NCBI RefSeq assembly: GCF_018127785.1
Contig: NZ_CP072389.1
Span: forward strand, 496,001-560,000
DNA length: 64,000 nt
Source of the DNA: Prevotella scopos JCM 17725
GTDB taxonomy: Bacteria > Bacteroidota > Bacteroidia > Bacteroidales > Bacteroidaceae
Direction of reading: 5' to 3'
Shown here: one piece after another, positions 33,425 through 42,128 of the stretch
Layout: each line of letters begins with the position of its first letter
Position numbering within the stretch: the stretch's first letter is position 1
Translations under genes and position numbers: made by a program
The notes under the pieces: generated by a model
Databases searched by the model: none
The model's input: only the letters and a program-made list of their open reading frames with translations
Told to the model about the DNA's origin: nothing

Positions 33425-34627
33425 TTATCTTAAGCTTTCTTGATACCACTCATAGAGTTTCTCAATACCATCTTTGATTTCCACTTTGTGTGTCCAGCCT
33501 AGTTTATGTAATTTCTCAACATCGATCAACTTACGTGGAGTACCATTTGGTTTCGTAGTATCCCAGATAATGTCTCCATCAAAGTGCACGGTCTCCTTAA
33601 CAAGTTCTGCAAGTTCCTTGATAGTAAGTTCCGTGCCAGTTCCAACATTGATATGGCAGTTACGAATCTCACCCAATGATGGGATTGCACCACCACGCCC
33701 TTCAGAGTTATTACGATCGACTGCTCCATCAATCTTTGCACCATAGAACACACTTGAGTATTTTTCTATGTCAATGATGTCTTTGAAATCTACGTTTAGC
33801 AAGATGTGAACACTGGCATCTGCCATGTCCTCACTCCAAAGAAATTCGCGTAATGGACTTCCATCACCCCATAAGGTTACCTTATTATCCTCTATACCGT
33901 AGAAGGCGAGTGCTTTCAAGATACGTTCCTGAGTGTTTTTTCCATCAACATTACCTTCACCTATCTCTGCACGCAACTTATCAGTTGGGTTTATTGGACG
34001 TTTGTCCATATCATTACGAATAGCCTCCCAGTTGTTTTCATGAATAAGTTTCGAGAGATAAATCTTACGCATCATTGCTGGCATGACATGTGAGTTCTCC
34101 AAATGGAAATTATCATTAGGACCATAGAGGTTTGTTGGCATGACAGCTATATAATTTGCGCCATACTGAAGGTTATAGCTTTCACACATCTTCAATCCGG
34201 CAATCTTTGCGATGGCATACTCCTCGTTGCTATATTCCAAAGGAGAAGTCAACAAGTACTCTTCGCGCATTGGTTGTGGTGCATTCTTAGGATAGATACA
34301 TGTACTACCAAGGAATAGGAGTTTTTCTACTCCGTGGAGATAACTCTGCTCTATTACATTGCATTGTATCTTCATATTCTGCATGATGAAGTCAGCACGA
34401 TAAAGGAAGTTTGCCATAATACCTCCTACAAAGGCTGCAGCAAGAACAACAGCATCAGGTTTCTCTTCATCAAAGAAACGTTTTACAGCCTGCTGGTCTG
34501 TTAAGTCAAGTTCTTTATGACTTCTTCCTACGAGATTTGTATAGCCACGTTGAAGAAGATTGTTCCATATTGCAGAACCAACCAAACCATTGTGTCCAGC
34601 GATATATATTTTACTATTTTTATTCAT
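33425..34627 (-). CDS. fcl: GDP-L-fucose synthase
   Basis: The frame opens at 34744, but ATG at 34627 (MNKNSKIYIAGHNGLVGSAI) begins right at the NAD(P) Rossmann motif GHxGxVG, so it is the start; 400 residues. It is the epimerase-reductase that converts GDP-4-keto-6-deoxymannose to GDP-L-fucose. The SDR active site YAIAK is visible, preceded by STCIYP. An insertion around 205-330 (KDIIDIEKYSSVFYG, NSEGRGGAIPSLGEIR) makes it longer than the E. coli enzyme (321 aa), as in Bacteroidota relatives. It lies 125 bp after gmd, which makes its substrate. The product is used for fucosylated surface glycans. Confidence 0.92.
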   Translation of the reverse strand: MNKNSKIYIAGHNGLVGSAIWNNLLQRGYTNLVGRSHKELDLTDQQAVKRFFDEEKPDAVVLAAAFVGGIMANFLYRADFIMQNMKIQCNVIEQSYLHGVEKLLFLGSTCIYPKNAPQPMREEYLLTSPLEYSNEEYAIAKIAGLKMCESYNLQYGANYIAVMPTNLYGPNDNFHLENSHVMPAMMRKIYLSKLIHENNWEAIRNDMDKRPINPTDKLRAEIGEGNVDGKNTQERILKALAFYGIEDNKVTLWGDGSPLREFLWSEDMADASVHILLNVDFKDIIDIEKYSSVFYGAKIDGAVDRNNSEGRGGAIPSLGEIRNCHINVGTGTELTIKELAELVKETVHFDGDIIWDTTKPNGTPRKLIDVEKLHKLGWTHKVEIKDGIEKLYEWYQESLR

Positions 34628-34752
34628 TTTGTACTTTTGAATAGACGATAAAAAGTAATAATAGCTGATAGTGAGCGATAAAAGGAATCGCCAACTATCA
34701 GCATAAGCGGTAATAATCTCTCTGCAGACGAGAGAATGAGTCAAAGGGAAAT

Positions 34753-35844
34753 TTACTTAACGATACCCTTCTCCAAATATTCTTCAAGGTTTGTTCTAAC
34801 CTTTTCAGCTGCACCTTCTGATGCAACCTTTGCCATATCGCTATCTACCATGATATTGACAAGTTCCTCAAAGCTAGTGCTGCTAGGATTCCATCCAAGT
34901 TTTGCCTTTGCCTTTGTTGGATCACCCCAAAGGTTGACGACATCAGTAGGACGATAGAAGTCAGGGCTAACCTCAATAAGTACTTTTCCTGTAGCTTTAT
35001 CAATACCCTTTTCGTCCATACCTTCCCCTTGGAACTCAAGTTCAATACCAACACGTTTAAATGCATAATAGCAGAAGTCACGTACGCTATGCTGAACACC
35101 AGTTGCAATAACGAAGTCTTCAGGCTTGTCTTGCTGTAGGATTAACCACATACACTCTACATAGTCTTTAGCATATCCCCAATCGCGAAGAGAACCAAGA
35201 TTACCCAAATAGAGTTTCTCTTGCTTGCCCTGCTTGATACGTGCTGCGGCAAGGGTTATCTTACGTGTAACGAATGTTTCTCCACGACGCTCACTCTCAT
35301 GATTAAAGAGAATACCAGAGCAGCAATACATATTGTAAGCCTCACGATACTCCTTTGTAATCCAAAAGCCATATTGTTTAGCGACAGCGTATGGGCTATA
35401 GGGGTGGAATGGAGTATTTTCGTTCTGTGGAACTTCCTCAACCTTACCATACAACTCTGAAGTTGATGCCTGATAGATGCGACATGTCTTTGTCAAATCC
35501 AACTGACGAACAGCCTCAAGAATACGCAATACACCTACAGCATCAACATCTGCAGTAAATTCTGGAGAATCGAAACTAACCTGTACATGGCTTTGTGCGG
35601 CAAGGTTGTAAATCTCGTTAGGACGCACTTTACTAATAACACCGAGGATACTCATAGAGTCGCTAAGGTCAGCATAATGTAAATGGAAGTTAGGACGTCC
35701 TTCCAAATGAGCAATACGCTCACGGAAGTCAACTGATGAACGACGAATTGTGCCATGCACATCATAACCTTTCTCGAGTAACAACTCTGCTAAATAAGAA
35801 CCATCCTGGCCTGTAATACCCGTAATAAGTGCTTTTTTCTGCAT
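34753..35844 (-). CDS. gmd: GDP-mannose 4,6-dehydratase
   Basis: ATG at 35844 ([20 protein letters not shown]) starts at the GxxGxxG nucleotide motif; the longer frame upstream is not family-like and covers the promoter box. 363 residues, normal. It dehydrates GDP-mannose to GDP-4-keto-6-deoxymannose, the first step to GDP-fucose. The active-site [10 protein letters not shown] and [20 protein letters not shown] are diagnostic. It heads a gmd-fcl pair. Box at 35885-35892. Confidence 0.95.
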   Translation of the reverse strand: MQKKALITGITGQDGSYLAELLLEKGYDVHGTIRRSSVDFRERIAHLEGRPNFHLHYADLSDSMSILGVISKVRPNEIYNLAAQSHVQVSFDSPEFTADVDAVGVLRILEAVRQLDLTKTCRIYQASTSELYGKVEEVPQNENTPFHPYSPYAVAKQYGFWITKEYREAYNMYCCSGILFNHESERRGETFVTRKITLAAARIKQGKQEKLYLGNLGSLRDWGYAKDYVECMWLILQQDKPEDFVIATGVQHSVRDFCYYAFKRVGIELEFQGEGMDEKGIDKATGKVLIEVSPDFYRPTDVVNLWGDPTKAKAKLGWNPSSTSFEELVNIMVDSDMAKVASEGAAEKVRTNLEEYLEKGIVK

Positions 35845-35884
35845 TGTATTTTTTTTTGAGTTTATAATTTTCTCAATGATAGCA

Positions 35885-35892
35885 CAAAGATA
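35885..35892 (-). promoter_or_regulatory. -7 box for gmd-fcl
   Basis: The minus strand reads TATCTTTG followed by TGC, 41 bp upstream of the gmd start at 35844. Confidence 0.6.
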
Positions 35893-36147
35893 CAAATTAA
35901 TATTAATACTATATCTATTTGCAACTAATAAACTTTAAGATTAGATTTATTTATTTCAAAATGGACAATAGAAATGCCCCATTATATTAAAATCTATAAT
36001 CTTATTGGCTTATCTTTTGATTCTTCATACTTGATATTTCTTATTATATTTATCCTTTAGAAAGAAGTTTGTGCTCATTCTTCAAGCGTAGTAATAATCA
36101 ATTATCAAAATGATGTCTCAATACTTGTGAAGCCCTTAGTTAGCGTG
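35893..36147. other. Intergenic stretch between gmd and the SDR gene
   Basis: About 255 bp, strongly AT-rich, with no terminator or repeat that I can support. Confidence 0.5.
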
Positions 36148-36855
36148 TTAACGTCCTTCATCAACAATAGGATAAAGCTCTATAAACTCTCCTTGGTGCT
36201 TCTTACCATCATTAATAACCTCTGCTATTTTCTCACTGACAACATCTATGGAATGAGAACCAGGTCCTGTATAATGATTATTCAAGTCGGTTGTTGTCGC
36301 ACCAGGATGAATGTTGAAGATTTCAATTGGTATATTATTCTTTTCAAATTCCATTGCCATAATACTAGTCATAGCATTCTGCGCTGCCTTGCTGGTCACG
36401 TAAGCCATAGGGTGCCAATAAGGACTTACCTCCGAAGGTACTGTGATATTCACAATTCGTCCTTTATTGGCAGAAAGTAATGAGATAAGCGCCTTTGTCA
36501 AGCAGAATGTACCGACGTAGTTTACTTGTATTGTGTCTTTGACATCCTGCATCTCTGACTCATAACTTGGGACTTCCATATCTCCCGGAATACCAGCGTT
36601 GTTCACTAATAGTTCCAAGTCAGCATATTTCTCTTTTACTTCCTTAGCTGTTTGTTCTAAGGAGGAATTATCTGACAGGTTGACATATTGCCAGCCCAGA
36701 ACGTCAACACCCTCTGCTTTTAATGACTTTATCGCTTCCTCAGCACGTTTTGCATTGCGCGCACCAACGATTATTTGCCAACCACTCTTGCCTAAAAACT
36801 TACAGATGCCATAGCCAATGCCTTTATTAGCACCTGTTACCAATACTTTTGCCAT
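36148..36855 (-). CDS. SDR family oxidoreductase
   Basis: 235 residues, a classical short-chain dehydrogenase. The cofactor motif is TGANKGIGYGI near the N terminus, an NNAG motif (LVNNAGIPGD) follows, then the catalytic serine region TVPSEVSPYW and the YVTSKAAQNA active site. The Arg after the first glycine region (GARNAKRAEE) favours NADPH. It resembles plant-type carbonyl reductases; the substrate is unknown. It is alone, with a box at 36895-36902. Confidence 0.85.
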   Translation of the reverse strand: MAKVLVTGANKGIGYGICKFLGKSGWQIIVGARNAKRAEEAIKSLKAEGVDVLGWQYVNLSDNSSLEQTAKEVKEKYADLELLVNNAGIPGDMEVPSYESEMQDVKDTIQVNYVGTFCLTKALISLLSANKGRIVNITVPSEVSPYWHPMAYVTSKAAQNAMTSIMAMEFEKNNIPIEIFNIHPGATTTDLNNHYTGPGSHSIDVVSEKIAEVINDGKKHQGEFIELYPIVDEGR

Positions 36856-36894
36856 ATTTGTTTTTCTATGTTTATCAATTTAATACTACTGCCA

Positions 36895-36902
36895 CAAAGA
36901 TA
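36895..36902 (-). promoter_or_regulatory. -7 box for the SDR gene
   Basis: The minus strand reads TATCTTTG followed by TGG, 40 bp upstream of the start at 36855. A TTAACC direct-repeat site lies immediately upstream (36926-36942). Confidence 0.6.
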
Positions 36903-36925
36903 CATCTTTTATTCAGAGAATAGCC

Positions 36926-36942
36926 TTAACCCAAGTTTAACC
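36926..36942. promoter_or_regulatory. TTAACC direct-repeat site, left copy
   Basis: TTAACCCAAGTTTAACC: two TTAACC half-sites starting 11 bp apart. An exact inverted copy lies at 39021-39037 on the other side of the IS. Possible regulator site shared by the SDR gene and the PCMD lipoprotein gene. Confidence 0.45.
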
Positions 36943-36989
36943 CCCACTTTCGCCTATTTCTTGCAGTCACCGTACTCTCCTCGTTTTTC

Positions 36990-38870
36990 TTATGGACTCT
37001 GTGTCCTACAAATTTTATTCTTTTTGTATGGTGAGTGTTTTAAGTTCAACTTATCGTATATCTGTTTTGCTTGCTTCGAAGGACTACTACATTGGCGCAT
37101 CTCGATGTTCTCACCTAATGGATTTTTCCCTTTTGTTGTGACGAGCTTCTGGGTGCTCATACGTCGTACAATCTCAGTCCAGTAACAGGATTCTCCTTCT
37201 CGTTTTAATTGACAGCGGATGGTGTTTACCACCCAATAGGCTAATAAACCGAAGAAGAGGTGTGCGTCGCTTCGCTCATCTTTCTGATGATAGATAGGAC
37301 GGAGGTTGAGGTCATTCTTAAGTTGCCTGTTCGTGCATTCTATCTCACGAATGAGATTGTAGTATTCCCATGTCACACGCTCAGAAAGTGTCCTGACATT
37401 GCTGCGGAGGAAGTAGACTCCGTGACCGGACTCCATTGCAGAGAGGTCTTTTATCTCCCAGTCTACGCGCAGCATCTGCTTGGGTTTCTTCTCATCTTTT
37501 ATGTAGCTTATCTGATAGAACTTCGCTATAGATGGGTACTTCTGTATGGCACGTCCTGTACGTTCAACAACCTTTTCATAGGTTTTTGTTCCACCTTTCT
37601 TGGAGATTCCATCGTTTATTCTCTTCAGTTCCATCTCAAAACGCTCTCTCCAGACCCTGTTCATAGACGACTCTGTCATAGCTTTCGAAGGAGATGTTAT
37701 TTCGAGATAATAATCCTTGTCATCTTCTGTCTTAACCTCTTTCAGCGTTATTTTCTGCCGACGGGCATCCATTACCGTAACACTCTTGTTATCATCACTG
37801 AGCGTATAGTCCTTCATCTTTGTACGGGATACGCAGAGATAATTGTAACCTTTTCTTTTGATCAGCTCCAAGTTCTCTTCCGTGGCAACACCTGCATCCA
37901 TGACAACGAGCGTATCTTTTGTCCGTGATGGATTCCTCTTTGCTAACGTATCAATCATATTGGGCAGAGACTTAGGGTCTGCTGTATTACCCTCCAAGAT
38001 AGAAGAATAACGTATAAAACCTTCTTTATTGATACATAGTGCAAGTACAAGTAGCTTACAGTCAGAGCGTTTTTCTTTTGATCGGCCGAACTTGGCCTTG
38101 TTGCTGTTACGCTTGCTGCCCTCGAAATAGAAGTTGGTTAAGTCGAAGAGCATCAACTTGTTGTCTATATTAAAGAGATCGTCAGTAACGTTGCACAGAT
38201 GACGCTCTAACTGTTCCTTTAGTTCATATAATTTGTCAGTGACTTTATACAGAGAATTGATTCCTGGTGTCCAGCCAGGAACTCCACTATAAAGTTCACC
38301 AGCAGCCGAGTTATCACGCAAATAATAATAAGACGAACGTTCAGAAACAGCATATACTGTGCGAACAATCAATGCTGACAAAGCTGTGTGTATTGTATTC
38401 TCCGTCCAGCCGTTTTTGCGCAGGAAACCCTCTAATTGCAGTTTGTCTATCGTCTGCTTGCAGAGCCACTCAGCACCGACATTCCTTGCGTCAGTATATT
38501 TTGCCGTCTCAAGGTCAACGTAGTTCTCATATTTTCTCAGCGACTTCTGCTCTTCCTTGTTAAACCTATCAATTCCACCTTCGTTCTCCATACGGCTCCA
38601 CCATTCATCAGCCTTTACCTGTTCAATAGGAGTAAGTCCGTCAAGATGTTCCTTGAAAAGCGAGGGTGTACTTCTGTTTTTGAAGCGTTCGGTAAGTGCG
38701 TATGCAATTTTTCGAACCTGTACGGCTGTAAGTGAAGGCTCGAACCCGATGTTCAACAGAATTAGCGAATGTACATGACCCTGCACGTCACGATATGACT
38801 CCTTAATGCGATAATAAGGAGCCATGTCGCCTGTTGCAGGGTTGAATCGTGTCTGTACATTTGCGTGCAT
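36990..38870 (-). CDS. IS1634-family transposase
   Basis: 626 residues, full length for this IS4-superfamily group. The N-terminal part (HANVQTRFNPATGDMAPYYR, GHVHSLILLNIGF) and the DDE core with LMLFDLTNFYFEGSK (first Asp), TLVVMDAGVATEENL (second Asp) and a C-terminal YYNLIREIECTNRQLKNDL (Glu in the YREIE-like motif) are present. HLFFGLLAYWVVNTIR follows, as usual. No frameshift is seen, so it looks active. The stop codon lies at or just beyond the presumed left end of the element. Confidence 0.88.
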   Translation of the reverse strand: MHANVQTRFNPATGDMAPYYRIKESYRDVQGHVHSLILLNIGFEPSLTAVQVRKIAYALTERFKNRSTPSLFKEHLDGLTPIEQVKADEWWSRMENEGGIDRFNKEEQKSLRKYENYVDLETAKYTDARNVGAEWLCKQTIDKLQLEGFLRKNGWTENTIHTALSALIVRTVYAVSERSSYYYLRDNSAAGELYSGVPGWTPGINSLYKVTDKLYELKEQLERHLCNVTDDLFNIDNKLMLFDLTNFYFEGSKRNSNKAKFGRSKEKRSDCKLLVLALCINKEGFIRYSSILEGNTADPKSLPNMIDTLAKRNPSRTKDTLVVMDAGVATEENLELIKRKGYNYLCVSRTKMKDYTLSDDNKSVTVMDARRQKITLKEVKTEDDKDYYLEITSPSKAMTESSMNRVWRERFEMELKRINDGISKKGGTKTYEKVVERTGRAIQKYPSIAKFYQISYIKDEKKPKQMLRVDWEIKDLSAMESGHGVYFLRSNVRTLSERVTWEYYNLIREIECTNRQLKNDLNLRPIYHQKDERSDAHLFFGLLAYWVVNTIRCQLKREGESCYWTEIVRRMSTQKLVTTKGKNPLGENIEMRQCSSPSKQAKQIYDKLNLKHSPYKKNKICRTQSP

Positions 38871-38910
38871 GAGTGCAAAGTAACAAAATAATTTTGATAT
38901 GACGGTGTCC
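36994..38910. mobile_element. IS1634-family insertion sequence (boundaries approximate)
   Basis: One transposase gene fills nearly the whole element. Probable ends are GGACTCTGTG on the left and, read inward from the right, GGACACCGTC, followed on both sides by similar AT-rich sequence with AAATTxTATT. CTCCTCGTT occurs close outside both ends (36977-36985 and 38927-38935) but not directly abutting, so the exact target duplication is unresolved. Confidence 0.65.
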
Positions 38911-39020
38911 TACAAATCAGATTTTACTCCTCGTTACAATACCCTATGCCTGATTATCAGTCTTTTATGAAATTAATACTACATAAAACATCCCGAAAAT
39001 TTATGAAAAATATTTTTACC

Positions 39021-39037
39021 GGTTAAACTTGGGTTAA
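39021..39037. promoter_or_regulatory. TTAACC direct-repeat site, right copy (inverted)
   Basis: GGTTAAACTTGGGTTAA is the exact reverse complement of 36926-36942. It lies 113 bp upstream of the -7 box of the PCMD lipoprotein gene. Confidence 0.45.
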
Positions 39038-39149
39038 ATACTAATATATAATTACAAAAATCCATCTTTTTTATAAGAAAAATAAACATCTATCTCCTTT
39101 GTCTTACTAATCGTACTACACTAATCTTTTCTTTACTATTTTTTTTACG

Positions 39150-39157
39150 TACCTTTG
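39150..39157 (+). promoter_or_regulatory. -7 box for the PCMD lipoprotein gene
   Basis: TACCTTTG followed by CAC, 45 bp upstream of ATG at 39202. Confidence 0.6.
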
Positions 39158-39201
39158 CACTTGTAATTCGTATATAAATCAATAATAAATAATAAAATTC
39201 A

Positions 39202-40284
39202 ATGAAGTTAATCAAATCTTTGATTCTTATCATCACAGCAGGTTTATTGCTTTCTTCATGTATTAAGGAAGAAGCACTAAATGCAGAAGCCGACATTACA
39301 GATGTTGTGGTTGACGGAGTAAAACTTGTCCGTAAGCCTGTTATCACTAATAACGAAGTACTCTTCTATGTTAATGGTTGGGAAAATTTAACTAACTTAG
39401 CACCAAAATTTAATGTAACTGAAGGAGCAAAGATTGAACCCGCAAGTGGTACAGCATTTAACTTTACACAGCCTCATAGCTATACTGTGACCTCACAGGA
39501 TGGTCTATGGAAGAAGACTTATAAGGTGTCTTTTGTTACAAATGATGTTGCAACTGATTTCCATTTTGAAACGCTCAAGAATGATTCAACTAGTAAATAT
39601 CATACTTTTGTTGATAAAACCGCTGATGGTAATCTTGCAGAGTGGGGAAGTGGTAATGCTGGCGTTGCATTCCTCTTAGGAAATAGTAAGGCTACTGATT
39701 ATCCTACAAGTCAGGCGGATGATGGCTATAAAGGGAAATGCGTGAAGTTAACCACCATAAGTACGGGCTCTGTTGGAGCTTTATTTGGTGCTCCTATTGC
39801 TGCAGGTAACCTCTTTACTGGTGATTTTCAAATTGATTTGGCAAATGCAGCAAAGTCAACTCATTTTGGTCGTCCGTTCTATAAAATACCTAAGGAATTG
39901 TCAGGCTACTACAAGTATAAAGCTGGTAAGAAGTTCCAAGACAAGAAGCAAAATGAAATTAAGAATCGTAAGGATAGTATGGCTATTTATGCTGTATTCT
40001 TTGAGACTGGAGATGGGGTTGAATATCTTGATGGTACCAACTCATTGACTAGTGACCACATAGTCCTACTTGCAGAACTTAAAAATGGTAAGGAGACGAA
40101 TGAATGGACACATTTCTCAATTCCATTCAAACCTGTTGTGGGTCGTACCATAGATAAGGAAAAATTGAAGAATGGTAAGTATAGCCTTGCTATCATCATG
40201 TCATCAAGTAAGGATGGTGCTGTCTTCAATGGTGCTGTGGGTAGTACGCTTTATGTTGATGAATTAAAGTTGTACTCAGAGTGA
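39202..40284 (+). CDS. PCMD-domain surface lipoprotein
   Basis: 360 residues. The lipoprotein signal MKLIKSLILIITAGLLLSSC has a lipobox with Cys20. Residues about 30-115 resemble the N-terminal beta domain often found in these lipoproteins (ITDVVVDGVKLV, SYTVTSQDGLWKKTYKVSF), and about 120-360 the putative carbohydrate metabolism (PCMD) domain with FHFETLKN, EWGSGNAGVAF, and the closing GSTLYVDELKLYSE. Such proteins are surface or periplasmic lipoproteins near outer-membrane barrels; carbohydrate binding is inferred. An outer-membrane barrel gene follows after 122 bp, separated by the CTAG array. Confidence 0.85.
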   Translation: MKLIKSLILIITAGLLLSSCIKEEALNAEADITDVVVDGVKLVRKPVITNNEVLFYVNGWENLTNLAPKFNVTEGAKIEPASGTAFNFTQPHSYTVTSQDGLWKKTYKVSFVTNDVATDFHFETLKNDSTSKYHTFVDKTADGNLAEWGSGNAGVAFLLGNSKATDYPTSQADDGYKGKCVKLTTISTGSVGALFGAPIAAGNLFTGDFQIDLANAAKSTHFGRPFYKIPKELSGYYKYKAGKKFQDKKQNEIKNRKDSMAIYAVFFETGDGVEYLDGTNSLTSDHIVLLAELKNGKETNEWTHFSIPFKPVVGRTIDKEKLKNGKYSLAIIMSSSKDGAVFNGAVGSTLYVDELKLYSE

Positions 40285-40308
40285 TAATTTTGAGGTTGAT
40301 GAGGCTGG

Positions 40309-40364
40309 CTAGATTGACTAGATTCTAGTCTGACTAGACCGACTAGATATTCTAGGTCTCCTAG
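40309..40364. repeat. Periodic CTAG array
   Basis: Seven CTAG tetranucleotides start at 40309, 40318, 40325, 40334, 40343, 40352 and 40361, spaced 9, 7, 9, 9, 9 and 9 bp. CTAG is normally rare in bacterial DNA. The units read like GACTAGATT or TCTAGGTCT. Located between the PCMD lipoprotein and the barrel gene. Confidence 0.85.
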
Positions 40365-40406
40365 GCTTACTAACTGAAAAAAATAATAGATTAAGGTAAA
40401 CAACAA

Positions 40407-41186
40407 ATGAAACAACATATTATAACAATTGCAGTTACCATAATGAGCTGCACAATGTCAGCTTTTGCACAGACAGATCGTACACAGACGCTGAATGTGG
40501 CAGAGCATAATGGATGGGAATATGAGGTAAAAACAGGTGTTAACATCGGTGGTGCATCTCCACTTTCGATGCCTGTAGAAATAAGAAAGATTAGTAGTTA
40601 TAGCCCAAAGTTCAACGGCACATTGGAAGGAACGGTCACCAAATGGCTTGGTGACGATCAGAAATGGGGCGTCTCTGCTGGACTGAAGTTTGAAGAGAAA
40701 GGTATGATAACGGGTGCCAATGTAAAGAACTACAGTATGGAGATCCTAAATGATGGTGATCGTGTTGCTGGTTACTGGACGGGATACGTGAAGACTAACT
40801 ATAACACAACGCTTCTTACCGTTCCTGTAATGGCTAATTATCAACTCAGTGATCGTTGGAAGTTGCGTGCTGGTCTTTATTCTTCAATAAAGTTAGATGG
40901 TCAGTTCACAGGGAATGTGAGCGATGGCTATCTTCGTGAAGGTACACCTGTAGGTGAGAAACTTACATTTGAAAACGGCAACACTGCTTCTTATGATTTC
41001 TCTTCTAATCTTCGTCACTTTCAGTGGGGAGGCCAGTTGGGTGCCACATGGCGTGCTTTCAATCATTTCACGGTCAATGCCGATCTGACATGGGCGTTCA
41101 ATGATATTTTTGAGAGTGAGTTTAAGACAATCAGTTTTGCCCTTTATCCTATCTACCTTAACATCGGTTTTGGATATCGTTTTTAA
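40407..41186 (+). CDS. Outer-membrane beta-barrel protein (PorT-like)
   Basis: 259 residues. The signal peptide MKQHIITIAVTIMSCTMSAFA is cleaved before QTDRTQ. The mature protein has alternating amphipathic strands (WEYEVKTGVNIGGASP, WGVSAGLKFEEKG, WKLRAGLYSSIKLDGQ) and ends in NIGFGYRF with terminal Phe, the signature for outer-membrane insertion. Length and pattern fit the small porin-family-like (OMP_b-brl) proteins of Bacteroidota. Ligand unknown. Probably functions with the upstream lipoprotein. Confidence 0.85.
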   Translation: MKQHIITIAVTIMSCTMSAFAQTDRTQTLNVAEHNGWEYEVKTGVNIGGASPLSMPVEIRKISSYSPKFNGTLEGTVTKWLGDDQKWGVSAGLKFEEKGMITGANVKNYSMEILNDGDRVAGYWTGYVKTNYNTTLLTVPVMANYQLSDRWKLRAGLYSSIKLDGQFTGNVSDGYLREGTPVGEKLTFENGNTASYDFSSNLRHFQWGGQLGATWRAFNHFTVNADLTWAFNDIFESEFKTISFALYPIYLNIGFGYRF

Positions 41187-41205
41187 CCCTCATCACAAGA
41201 TATAA

Positions 41206-41258
41206 AGGAGAAGGCTCAGTGGATACATCTTTATTTATCTACTGAGCCTTCTTCTTTA
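41206..41258. terminator. Bidirectional terminator between the barrel gene and pyrF
   Basis: GAAGGCTCAGTGGATA pairs with TATCTACTGAGCCTTC (one mismatch), A-rich before and T-rich after, between two convergent genes. Confidence 0.8.
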
Positions 41259-41274
41259 TTATATGGGTATATCG

Positions 41275-42102
41275 TTATTTTGCGATATTCCCTAGTTCAA
41301 TAGCCATTTCTTCTTGCAGTTCTTTTGCTTTTACAGCAGCTACTTCAGCAAAGTCTTTATCTGTGCTTGCGTAGATAATACCACGTGATGAGTTGACAAG
41401 GAGGCCACAGTCCTTAGTCATTCCATACTTACAAACCTCCTGTAAGCTTCCACCCTGTGCACCGACACCAGGTACCAAAAGGAAATGTTCTGGTGCTATA
41501 CAACGAATATCTTCAAACATCTTTCCCTGTGTTGCACCTACAACGTACATGAGGTTTTCGGTTGTACCCCATTCCTGTGATTTCTTTAAGACCTTTTCAA
41601 AGAGGCGCTCTCCCTGCTTATCCTCTGTCAGCTGGAAGTCATGACTACCTTTATTACTTGTCAATGCGAGTAGGATAACCCACTTTCCGTCATACTCGAG
41701 GAATGGCTTTACGCTGTCTTCACCCATGTAGGGAGCAACGGTAACAGAATCAAGATTATACTCTTCGAAGAACGTTTGGGCATACATCTTAGAGGTATTG
41801 CCGATATCACCACGCTTAGCATCAGCAATGATAAAGTGGTTTGGATAGTTCTCCTTTATGTATTGAATGGTCTTTTCAAATGCTAACATACCTTTCAAAC
41901 CATAGCACTCATAGAAAGCAAGGTTTGGTTTGTAGGCTACGCAATAAGGTGCTGTTGCGTCAATGATTGCCTTGTTGAAAGCAAAGATAGGATCTTCCTC
42001 ATTCTTTAAGTGTGATGGTATCTTGTTGATATCAGTGTCAAGTCCTACACATAAGAATGTTTTTTTTGTGAAGATTTCGTTGATTAACTGTTGTCTGTTC
42101 AT
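41275..42102 (-). CDS. pyrF: Orotidine 5'-phosphate decarboxylase
   Basis: 275 residues, the longer type 2 PyrF of Bacteroidota and others. It makes UMP in the last step of pyrimidine synthesis. Motifs include the substrate-binding [12 protein letters not shown], the catalytic [16 protein letters not shown] (Lys and Asp residues), and the phosphate-gripper PGVGAQGG with a final LVNSSRGI. It starts 26 bp after prfA on the same strand, so the two are probably cotranscribed. Confidence 0.95.
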   Translation of the reverse strand: MNRQQLINEIFTKKTFLCVGLDTDINKIPSHLKNEEDPIFAFNKAIIDATAPYCVAYKPNLAFYECYGLKGMLAFEKTIQYIKENYPNHFIIADAKRGDIGNTSKMYAQTFFEEYNLDSVTVAPYMGEDSVKPFLEYDGKWVILLALTSNKGSHDFQLTEDKQGERLFEKVLKKSQEWGTTENLMYVVGATQGKMFEDIRCIAPEHFLLVPGVGAQGGSLQEVCKYGMTKDCGLLVNSSRGIIYASTDKDFAEVAAVKAKELQEEMAIELGNIAK

Positions 42103-42128
42103 AAAGGTTATCTACTAAATATTGGTTG

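Noticed and set aside
34628..34744. Longer N terminus for GDP-fucose synthase
   Set aside because: The family begins at the Rossmann glycine motif right after Met at 34627; the extra 39 residues are not family-like.
37260..37928. 222-codon open frame antisense to the IS1634-family transposase
   Set aside because: Shadow frame within an intact, well-matched transposase; no domain recognised.
39001..39347. 85-codon minus-strand frame over the PCMD lipoprotein start
   Set aside because: Antisense to a clear lipoprotein signal sequence and covers its promoter box.
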